Assembly: GCA_037974335.1 (NCBI GenBank)
Contig: CM075743.1
Coordinates: 7,513,449-7,577,448, forward strand
DNA: 64,000 nt
From: Prionace glauca
Lineage: Eukaryota > Chordata > Chondrichthyes > Carcharhiniformes > Carcharhinidae
Direction of reading: 5' to 3'
The notes under the pieces: generated by a model
What the model saw: only the letters and a program-made list of their open reading frames with translations
What the model was told of the DNA's origin: nothing
Database searches by the model: none
Translations under genes and position numbers: made by a program
Part shown: positions 41,201 to 53,200 of the stretch, in pieces
Layout: each line of letters opens with the position of its first letter
How positions within the stretch are numbered: the first letter of the stretch is position 1

Positions 41201-44200
41201 ATAGGTTATTAATAGCTCGATCTGAATCAAGTAAATAATAACCTAGTAGACACTCCCGTTTCATTGCTCTAAAAATCTCCTTTGCAATCTCCTTTTTGAT
41301 AAGAGAAGGGATTAAGGGTTATGGGGAGAGGGCGGGAAGGTGGAGCTGAGTCACGACAGATCAGCCATGATCTTGTTGAATGGCGGGGCAGGCTCGAGGG
41401 GCCAGATGGCCTACTCCTGCTCCTATTTCTTATGTTCTTATGTTCTTATGTTCAATGATCGATCAAATTACATTGTTAAGATCAAATTCCTTGTGCTGCT
41501 TCATTTCACCAACACACCTGCAAAACACTGCACAAACACAGGCCAGAGTTTTATGTTGCTCGCTGTGGATTCGCACTCGACCACTGAGCCTGAGCACACC
41601 AGGGGGAGAGAGAATGCAGCCTGAGTGAGATTTCAGCCAGAGTGAGGGTATAGGGAATTTGGAGCTGAGTGGGGATTTGGCGCAGAGGGGAAAGAGGTGC
41701 TTGTCTTTGGGTGGATCCAAGATATGGACCTGCGAGGGAGACTCAATGGCAAGTGAGAGGCAAAAAGAAATTGAACCGTGTCATCACAGCAAGCAGGTAA
41801 GTGTTAGGCCTGACTTCAGGAGTGGACAGAGTGGGATAGATTCAGACCTGAGACAGTAATGGATTCTGATTGTGAGTGTTTCAACTGGGGGGATCTGAAA
41901 AGTACCTTCAGAGTAAGGCTCTGATTTGGTTAGCTTATCGGGAATCTGCTAAATCTGAATCTGTGTTAAATTGCTGGTTATAAATTGCATTCAGATTGAG
42001 ATAATAAGCAGAGATATGAAAACAGTTAAAAAATTTAAAAAATCACAAATTCAAAACTAATTAAGTAAAGTATGGGTGAAGGGTCAGGTGATGTGCTGTT
42101 CCTGCATGATGTGGGAGCTGGTGGTTCCGTGTGATCACATCTGTGGTAAATGTTGGTTGCTCGAGCAACTCCAAATCAGCGTTAATGAGCTGGATTCTGA
42201 GCTTCGGATGCTGCAACACATCAGGGAGGGGGAAGGTTACCTGGGTGCCGTGTTTCAGGAGTCAGTCACACCCCTTAGACAAACTAACTTGAATTCAGCT
42301 GTCGGTCAGGGAGCGAAGAGTATGGCTGTGAGTGAGGAAGGTAAAGGGATCCAGGAGGTCGGGATGCAGGAGCCTCAGCCCTTGTCCTTATCCAACAGGT
42401 TCCAAATTCTTGCTCCCTGTGTGATGGAAATGGGGACTGCAGGGAGGATGAGCCAACTGAGCGCAACACTTTGCTTCAGGGAGCCATTCAGGTGGGGGGA
42501 GAGAAAAGAAATGTAGTTGTAATTGGGGATAGTATAGTAAGGGACATTGACACTGTTTTCTGTGACCAGGATCGAGTGTCCTGAAGGGTATGTTGCCTAC
42601 CTGGTGCTTGGGTTCGGGATATCTCATCTGAGCTGCAGAGGAACTTGTAGTGAGAGGGTAAAGATCCAGTTGTTGTGGTCCGTGTCAGCATAAATGACAT
42701 AGAGAAAACAGGTGCAGCGGTTCTGGTAAGGGAGTATGAACAGCTAGAAGCTAAATTAGAACCAAAAATTTCCAAAAACCGAAGAAATTGGGTACAAAAA
42801 CTATGGTTCAATTTTCTTCCCATCTGGCTTGCTCCCATCGGGCGTAAGTTGCGTTCTCTGCCACGGTCAACGTAATTTTACATTGTTTGGCCAATTAAGA
42901 GTCAGCCAATAAAAGTGAGGGACGGAATGCATTAAACTCCTTATGCACCAAGGAAGTATAAAAGAGTCGGGAAATTTACCAGCAGAACAAATTTAAAAGC
43001 TTTGTATCTAAACGCACAAAGCACTTGGAATAAAATTAATGAGTTAATGTTGGAAATAGAAGCAGAAGGGTATGATTTGGTGGCGATTACTGAGACATGG
43101 TTACAAGGAGACCAGGTCTGGGAATTGAAGGGTACTCAGCATTTTGGAAAGATAGACTGAAAGGAAAAGGAGGCGGAGAAGCTTTCCTGGCGAAGAGAGG
43201 GATCAGTGCAGCTTGAGAAATAACATAAGCACCGGAGATCAGGATGTGAAATAGTAAAGGGAAGAAGTAAGGTAGGAATAATCTAAAGGTCCCAGTAGTT
43301 CATCAGTGAGGCACAGTATAAACCAGGAAATACTGGGGGCTTGCAATAATGGTACGGCAATAATCATGGGTGGTTTTAATATGCACATTGTGTTTGAGTG
43401 TGCTGCCCAGACTCTTTCCATTGCTGTTTATTTTTCACAGGTCTGCAGTTCCCCAAAGCAACTCCAGACCGGCCATCCCCCTGAGGGAGCGCATTGCAAA
43501 CATCAACCCGCACCCTCCTTGTTATGGAGTTTAATCCGGATAAATGTGGGGTGATGCATCTTGGCTGGAATAATATAGGGGGGAGTTATATGATAAAGGG
43601 AAAGCCCTTAAGGAGTATAGAATCGCAGCGAGACCTGGGGGTGCAAGTGCACAAGTCTTTGAAGGTGGCAGTGCAAATGGAGAAGGTTGTGAAGAAAGCC
43701 TATGGTATGTTAGCCTTTATAGGAAGGGGTATAGAATATAAGAGCTGGAGTCTAATGTTGCAGTTGTATAGAACGTTGGTTAGACCGCATTTAGAGTACT
43801 GCGTCCAGTTCTGGTCGCCTTACTGCTGGAAGAATGTGGAGACTCTGGAGAGACTGCAGAGGAGGTTTACCAGGATGTTGCCTGGTATGGAAGGACTGGG
43901 TTATGAGGAAAGATTGAGCAAATTGGGACTGTTTTCCCTTGAAAGACGGCGACTGAGGGGGGATCTAATAGAGGTATATAAGATTATGAAGGGTATAGAT
44001 AGAGTAAACAGAGGTAAGCTATTTCCTATTTTAGAGACACACAGTACGAGAGGCCACGGGCTTAAGGTGAGGGGGGAGAGGTATAACACAGATATTAGAG
44101 GGAGGTTTTTCACACAGAGGGTAGTGGGGATGTGGAATGCTCTGCCAAGTAAGGTGGTGGAGGCAGGCACGCTAGATTTGTTTAAGAGTAGCTTAGACTG

Positions 44201-47200
44201 GCACATGAGTGGGTTGGTGATGGGAGGATATAGGAGATTGTTTTAAATAAAGTTCATAAACAGTGGGATGATCCTGGTAATGGAAAAGAATATGGGATGA
44301 TAATAATGTTTTTTCTCTTTTAATTCACAGGTTTTAAGTCGGTCCACCTTGTTGTCCAACGAGGGGCATACACACGATGGGTCGTACTTGGGGCTGCTCT
44401 TGATTGTTCGAGATTGGCCTCGTGCTTCATGTCGTTAGTGTGTGCTTAAACTGGACCAGATACTAGGCAAGACGACAGCTCAGTGACTATCGCTGATTGC
44501 TGTGCAGACACATGGATTTGGGCCAGTGTCTGTGGGAGTTTGCGCATTCTCCCCGTGCTTGCGTGGGTTTTCTCCAGGTGCTCCGGTTTCCTCCCACACC
44601 CCAAAGATGTGCTATTAGGCTGACTGGAAGTAATAAATTGTCCCTAAATTAGTTTCCCTCAATGTGGATTGCCATAAAAACAATAGATAAGGGTCATGGG
44701 TGGAGGGGGGACTGGTAATATTAAAATGGCGGCACGGGCTCGTTGGGCCAAAGGGCCTGTTTCCCGGGCTGTTTTTGTTCTTTGTTATCAGCTCCTGTCT
44801 TCTCCCTGCCCTCCCTGTCAGGGCTGTGCCATTACATGTGTGTGTTTCACACTGGCTGACTCTTAATTGGCCAACCAATGTGAAATTACGTTGACTGTGG
44901 CTGAGAACGTGACTTACGCCCAGGCCCAGTGAGCCCGATGGGCGGACAATTGAGGCCACAGTTTTTGTACCCAATTTCCCCAACAGGCCGCCCTCAAATT
45001 ATCTGATGTGAGCTTTTTGTGGGACCAGATTCCGCCAAATCAGAACATTCCTTATTTACAGACTTTGTCGCAATGGAAAATATGAAAAGAAACTTGAGAA
45101 GAAAAAATGAATCCCTTCATTCTTTCTCACGGGTTTTTCTCAGTCTGCCCATTGCTGATCCCGTGGGCAATCACAGGGGAGGAAGTGGCCTGCTCAGAAT
45201 AAAACTGCAGCCTTGCACACTTTTAACTGATGTGGTCTTGCTCAGCGGGGGAAACCAATGTCCAGCCTTTGTTCTGCACTTATGGCTCTCAGGATAATTT
45301 CAGTCTCATTAGGTTTTCTCTGTCCTCGTAACCACTCCTCGTAAAATACGATCCTGGTGCTCACTCAGGTCACTAAAGAGTTAATCTCTCTCTGAGATTT
45401 AGTTTTTGTTTGCGTTTAACAAAGAAACGAAGAAGTAAGTTAGGTTCCTTCCAGTCTTACAATAGTGAGGCTTAAGAGAGCTTAAGATCTTATAGAGATC
45501 CATAAAATAATGAGGGGCACAGATCAGCTAGGTAGTCAATATCTTTTCCCAAAGGTAGGGGAGTGTAAAATTAGAAGGCATAGGTTTAAGGTGAGAGGGG
45601 AGAGATACAAATTTGCTGATGACACTAAGATGGTTGGATTGGCGGGTACTGAGGAGCAGTGCCTGGCAATGCAACAGGACATAGACAGGCTGGTAGATTG
45701 GGCAGATAGATGGCAAATGGAATTTAATCCGGAGAAATGCGAGGTGATGCACTTTGGCCGGAATAATGTGAAAGGGAGTTATATGATAAAAGGTAGAACT
45801 ATCCGGAGTATAGATACGCAGAGAGACCTGGGGGTGCAGGTACACAAGTCCCTGAAGGTGTCGGTGCAGGTGCAGAATGTGATGAGGAAAGCGTATGGCA
45901 TGTTAGCCTTCATAGGAAGGGGTATAGAATATAAGAGTAGGAGTCTGATGTTGCAGTTGTATAGAACGTTGGTTAGGCCTCACCTGGAGTACTGCGTCCA
46001 GTTCTGGTCGCCGTACTACCGGAAGGATGTAGAGATCCTGGAGAGAGTGCAGAGGAGATTTACCAGGATGTTGCCTGGTATGGAAGGGCTGTCTTACGAG
46101 GAAAGATTGAACGCACTTGGGCTGTTTTCCCTTGAGAGACGTCGGCTGAGGGGGGATTTAATAGAGGTTTATAAGATTATGAAGGGGACAGATAGAGTAG
46201 ATGGTGATAAGCTTTTTCCGCTATTAGAAATGGATAGAACGAGGGGTCACAGGCTTAGGGTGAGGGGGGCTAGATATAAGACTAATGTTAGAGGGCAGTT
46301 TTTCACACAAAGGGTAGTGGGGATGTGGAATGCACTGCCGAGTAAGGTGGTGGAAGCAGGCACGCTAGGGTTGTTCAAGAGTCACTTGGACAGCCACATG
46401 AGCGGTCTACATATAGGGGGATATAGCAGACCTTACTAAGCATTGTAGGCTTGGGGTCAGTTTTAGCCTCAGGGATATAGAGTCTTTAATAATGAAATTT
46501 TTATCCACAGGCACTTACCATCTCGAGGGCATCATGGCAGCACAGAGGCTATCTCTGTTGCTGTGCGGACACATGGAGTTGGGCCTGTGTCCGTGGGAGT
46601 TTGCGCGTTCTCCCCGTGGTTGCGTGGGTTTCCTCCGGGTGCTCCGGTTTCCTCCCACATCCCAAAAATGTGCTTTTAGGCTGATTGATTGGGTAACAAA
46701 TTGTCCCTATATTTGACCTCCCTGATCCTAACACATTAGGCATAGACTAGAGTCATGAATAGGTCACTGACCATGGGACGGCGGCGCGGGCTCGTTGGGC
46801 CGAAGGGCCTGTTTCCCGTGCTGTTTTGTTCTTTGTTCTTTGTACAAAAGGGCGCAGAGGGGGAACTATTTCACATAGAGGGTGGTGAATGTCTGGAACA
46901 AGGTGCCAGAAGTAGTGATAGAGGCGGGTACAATTTTGTCTTTTAAAAAGCATTTAGATAGTTACATGGATAAAATGGATATCGAGGGATAAGGGCCAAA
47001 CGTGGGCAATTGGGACTAGTTTAGTTTTTTAAAAAAAGGACAAGTTGGCTCGAAGGACCTGCCTCCATGCTGTAAACCTCTCTGACTCTATGACAGGGTG
47101 AATGTGAGTTTGATGTTTCCTCTTGTCAGAGGACCTAGAAGTAGGAAGTCACTGTTTGAAACTAAGGGTCACATTTAAAAAAGAGATGAGGAGAAATCAT

Positions 47201-50200
47201 TTGTGGGTCACTGAACGTTAACATGGCAGTAGAGAAAACAATTACGAAGGCAAATGGTATTTTGGCTTTCATGACAAGAGGATTTGAGTTTTACAGTAAT
47301 GATGTCTCAATGCAAAGCCTTGGTGAGGCTGATGTGCAGTCAGAAGATAAACTGCTGGAAAATCTCAGCAGATCCGGCAGTATCTGTAAGGAGAGAAAAG
47401 AGCTGACGTTTCAAGTCCAGACGACACTTTGTCAAAGCTAAAATGCACAGGAAGTAGGAGATATTTGTACTGCAGGGGGAGGGAATGAAAGATGAGTCAT
47501 AGCCACAGAAACCAGGGCAAAGGCTGTTCCACAGGGAGAATAAAGGGAGCGAATGGCCAAACGGCAGAGAAGCTAAAGTAAAGATGTTGGGGTGTGGGGA
47601 GGAAGGGTGGGACAGAGCTAAGATTCAGAAAAGAAGAAGCAAAGAGGGACAAAAGGTGAGGGAAGGGGAATAAAGTAAGGGGAAAGACAGGGCAGGGGTG
47701 GCTGAAAGAAAAATGAAGAAAGGCAATAAAGAAATAAAAGGTAGAGAATAGTAAAAAAAATTAAATCAAATAGAATGAAGCAGAAGGGTTGAGGTGGGAT
47801 AGAGCTAATCATCTAAAGTTGTTGAATTTGATGTTGAGGCCGTAAGGATGTAAAGTGACGGATCCCTCCCCCAACATCTTCATTTTAGCTTCTTAGCTGT
47901 TTGGCCATTCACACCCTCTATTCTGTCTGTGGACAGCTATTAGTTGTCTCTTCCTCTGGTCTCTGTGGCTGTGACTTATCTTTCACTCCCTCACGCTGCA
48001 CTATAAGTATCTCCCACTTTCTATGCCTTTTAGTTTTGACAAATGGTCATCTGGATTCAATGTCAGCTCTTTTCTCTCCTGACAGGTGCTGCCAGACCTG
48101 CTGAGATTTTTCAGCATTTACATAAGAACATAAGAACATAAGAAATAGGAGCAGGAGTAGGCCATCTACCCCTTCGAGCCTGCCCCGCCATTCAATAAGA
48201 TCATGGCTGATCTGTCGTGGCTCAGCTCCACCTTCCCGCCCTCTCCCCATAACCTTTAATCCCTTCTCTTATCAAAAACCCATCAACCCGTTTCTTAAAA
48301 ATATTTAGCGAGGCAGCCTCCACCACCTCAACGGGCAGAGAATTCCAGAGATTCACCACCCTTTGAGTGAAGAAGTTCCTCCTCAACTCTGTTCTAAACC
48401 ACCTCCCCTTTATCTTGAGGCTGTGCCCCCTAGTCCTACTGTCTTTTTCCTCTTTTTGTTTCAGGTTCCAGCATCCGCAATAATTTGCTTTTATCCAGTA
48501 TATTGTGCAGTTGTAGTCTCCTTATAGAAGAAAAGATATACTTATCATTGAGAAAATGCGACGAAAGTTCATCAAACTAATTTGTGTGATGTAGGGATTG
48601 TCCTGCGTGGAATGATTAAATAGACTGGACCTTTATTCTCTGGAGTTTAGAGAAATGAGAGGTGATCTCATGCAAGCAAAATTTCACACAGGGTTTGGTA
48701 GAGTATATGCATGAATGACGATTCCTTAGTTGGGGATCTAGAACCTGGAGACACATTCTCAGAATATTTAACTTAATCAATAACTGAGTTACCAAACCTC
48801 CCAAGGCATCCTCCAACAGGGATCGGGAATGGGCAGAGCCGGATTTTGGAGGCCCGCTTTATGGGAACATCTGAGATAGATTTGTCACCCTGTTTTTCTT
48901 CTCTTTTCTCACAGGATAGCAATGATTCTTGCTCTGTGGAGACAGGAGGGTTTAGTCAGATCCTCTGCTCCTCAATTTGTCAACACACAAAGAGTATTGT
49001 GACACTTCATGACACAATTGGTTAAGAGCAGTACCTGTGCTATCGGTTCACATGGGAAATGTTGTCAGAGAGATTGTGGGGTTACATGAACAGCGACAGG
49101 AGGAGAGTTGTTGGTTTTGAGTTGGTACGATCATAGTTATAGATTCCTACAGTGCAGCGTGAAGTCATTTGCCCCACTGAATCTGCACCAACCACAATTC
49201 CACACAGGCCCTATTCTCATAACCCCATGCATTTACCATAGCTGGACCTGCTGACACTAAAGGACAATTTATCATGCCAATCTACCTAACCTGTGCATCT
49301 TTGGGCTGTGGGAGGAAGCCGGAGTGTTGGAGATGAATATAAAATGTGGTAAACATAAAATTATGACTGAAGAAATAGAACAAGGATCTTGTAACTATAC
49401 AACAGCAAACAGACATAGTTTAAACAACATCGGATGGGGCAAGGATGAGGGGAAATGAATGTTATCTCATGAGAACAAACTAAGCAGGACAGAAACCTAC
49501 GATTCGGCATATTGCCAACCCACATTATGGGAACAACTGTGGTTTTAATCACTATTACAGGGTATGAAAGTTGCTGAGGCTAGAGAGAACTATAGTCAAG
49601 GACAGTGAAGAAACTGCCTATTGTGTAGGGATAACACCAGACGTGCAGTGTGAAATAAGGCATGTACACTACATCTTATAGGAATGTAAGATGTCCAGAT
49701 TGTGAGACAAATGGTAAGCAAGATGTGTTGTTTCTGCAACTGAGTATATTTTCTAACTATAGGGTGATAAATGTCACTGAGATAGTAGGGACATCGGCGA
49801 TTAAGTTAGCAAAAGACTGGATACAGTCGGTCTGAACTGGACTTGTTAACAGTTCTTCAGGGAACATTGATAAGACGGATGAGTCTCATGAGAACTCATC
49901 AAGTAAGGATATTGAAACAACCCTCCAATATGCACTCTTGCAATAACAGGAAACTATGGTTAGAGGGGAGCAGAGGGGCTTGGGACATGAGCCAACATAC
50001 AGCACAGCCTGTGGCTAGGGGCACCTTGAGCCAATCGGGGAATGACAACACATAAATGGGACAGGGACCACCAATTAGGGGAGAACAATGCATTGTGTAA
50101 TTGATTAACATGCTTGTAGAAATAGTATAAAATGCCTGCTTAAACACGATGTAAGGTGTGCCTATTTTATTGGACACCCGGTCTTGCAAGAACGTTAAAT

Positions 50201-53200
50201 AAAATATCTTGCTCCTTCGGAACTTGACTTGACTAAATTGTTTGACTGTGAGCTGCGTTTCTCACACGGAGCACCCGGAAGAAACCCTGTGCAGACACAA
50301 GGGAAATGTGCAAACTCCACACCGACAGTGACCTGAGCTGGGAATCGAACCCGTGTCTCTGGTTCTGGGGGACTGCAGAGCTAACCACTGCATCACTGTG
50401 CTGCACTGTTGAGAAATGTGATTGAGTAATTCTGAGTAAAGAGATAATGCAATTGCTTAACAAAAAAGATCACTTTGAGCTTCAGAAACTGGATAAAAAA
50501 GTACACAAAGAAACACTGAAAGCACTTAGTCTATTCAGACACGATTTATTTTTGCAGAAATGAAATAACTGATTGCGAGTTTAGTTCTCCAAATGTATTT
50601 TCGTTTTGAAGACTAATATTCGACAGTTTGCCTTTTGAGGTACAAATGTGTTTCGGGTTCTCTATTTTTCTCTGCAGCCTGCACCATGTGAAACTCCTCG
50701 AGAGTTTTCCCTAAGGTCAAGGTGCGACACACTTGTGTGACACAAATTGGAAAAAAAAACAGTTAGTTCCTTGTTGTCGATGAGGAGCTGGTGGTGTTTA
50801 GGGGAAGACAGAGCTGTAACAAGGCAGGTAGAGTCAGAATGCAGCAGCAAAGCACAGAAAGAAGCAAAAACTGAATGTCATAGAATGGCGTAGAATATCC
50901 TCACAATGCAGAAGAAGGCCATTCAGCCCATCGAGTTTGCACCGACCGTGATCTCACCCAGGCCTTATTCCTGTAAACCCACAATATTTAACCTGCTAAT
51001 CCTAGTGCCAATTTAGCATGACCAATCAACATAGCCCACACATCTACAAAGAACAAAGAACAACCCAGCACGGGAAACAGGCCCTTCGGCCCAACGAGCC
51101 CGCGCCGCCACATCACCCTACACCTATTCTACCCTGCATATCTATGAATGGAACCCTACTCAGTCAGATTCAGGGAAGAAATAGTGTCAATTTGGTAAAA
51201 ACCGATTAGCCTGAGAGCACATTTTTGGGGTGTGGGAGGAAACCGGAGCGCCCGGAGGAAACCCATGCAACCACAGGGAGAATGCGCAAACTCCCACAGA
51301 CACAGACCCAAATCCATGTGCCTGCACAGCCAGCAGTGCTAGTCACTGAGCTGTTGCGGTGCCCATCTACCGGTCCAGGATCAAGCACACACACCGACAT
51401 GAAGTCCTAGGCCACTCCTGGAACTTCCAAGAGCAGCCCAGGCACGACCCGCCGTGTGAATGCCCCTCGTTTGACACGAGGTGGACCTCCACCTGTGGAA
51501 TAAAGACAAAAATATTAATCTTACAGCCTGCCTTTCCGGTGTCTCCCGAGGTTTAACCCTATTTAATATCCCCTACCATATCCCTCCATTCTCGTTTCAC
51601 TCATGTGCCTATCTAACTGGATCTTAAACGAGTCCAAAGTTCCTGCCTCCACCACCCTACTCGGTAGCGCGTTCCAGACCCCCACAACTCTCTGCGTAAA
51701 GAACCTTCTTCTCACCTCCAAATTATACCTCTCCTCCCTCACCCTTAAATGATGACCTCTCGTGTTCGTACCCAGTCTAGGGAGCAGTCTCTCACTATTA
51801 ACTCTATCTATTCCCTTCAATATCTCATATACTTCTATCATATCCCCTCTCAATCTCTGTCTTTCCAAGGAGAATAGTCCCAGTTCTTCAACCTCTCCTC
51901 GTAACCCAGTCCCCCCATGCCAGGCAACATCCTGGTAAACCTCCTCTGCACCCTTTCCAGAGACTCCACGTCCTTCCGGTAGTAAGGTGACCAGAACAGG
52001 ACGCAATACTCCAAATGCGGTCTAACCAATGTTCTGTACAACTGAAGCATTAGACGGCAGCTTTTATACTCTATGCCCCTTCCTATAAAGTCCAACATCC
52101 CATAAGCCTTCCTAACAACCTTCTCTACTTGTGACGCAACCTTCATGGATTTGTGAACCTGCACTCCCAGGTCCCTCTGTATGTCTATACTCCTAATCGG
52201 CCTACCTTTTATCACATAGCTCCTCTCTGCATTATTCCGTCCAAAATGCATCACCTCGCATTTGTCAGGATTAAATGCCATCTGCCACCTATCTGCCCAC
52301 TGCACCAACCTATCTATATCCTGTTGTATCACCTGACAATCCAGTTCCGTACCCGCCAACCCTGCCATCTTGGTGTCATCAGCAAACTTGCTGATCACAC
52401 CACCTACGCCCTCTTCCAAGTCATTTATGTAGACTACAAAGAGGAGAGGTCCCAGTACTGAGCCCTGCGGCATACCACTGGTCACTGGCCTCCAGCCCGA
52501 CAAGGTCCCCTCCACAGCTACCCTCTGTCTCCTATTTCCCAGCCAGTTCTCAATCCATCTAGCTACCTGGCCTCATATCCCATGCGCCTTAACCTTTTCT
52601 ACCAGCCTACCGTGAGGGACTTTGTCAAACGCCTTACTGAAATCCATATAGATGACATCAACGGTTCTCCCATCGTCAACCGTTTTTGTCACCTCCTCAA
52701 AGAATTCCACCAGATTCGTAAGGCAAGACCTCCCTCTAACAAAGCCATGTTGCGTATCCCTAATCAGATCGCAACGCTCCAAATGCTCATACATCCTACC
52801 CCTAAGTATTTTTTCCATTAACTTCCCTACCACCGACGTCAAACTCACCGGTCTATAATTCCCAGGGTTATCCCTACTACCTTTTTTGAACAATGGGACC
52901 ACATTTGCTACCCTCCAGTCTTCTGGGACCTCACCTGTGTCCAAAGAAGAGACAAAGATTTGCGCCAGAGGCCCAGCAATTTCATCTTTCGCCTCCCTAA
53001 GCAGCCTGGGATAAATACCATCAGGCCCCGGAGCTTTATCCGTCCTTACGCTACCTAAAAGCCCTAGCACTTCCTCTCTCGTAATAACTATATCCTGCAA
53101 ATAAACCTCCACTCCCTCCAAGAGACCGCACGATTCCAAACCCCTCTCCTTTGTAAATACCGATGCAAAGTATTCATTCAGGAGCTCCTCCATTCCCTCC

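Noticed and set aside
48880-49000. Exon-like sequence after 'ttctcttttctcacag'.
   Set aside because: Good acceptor but the following frame has no recognisable domain, no matching donor and no counterpart in unit A.
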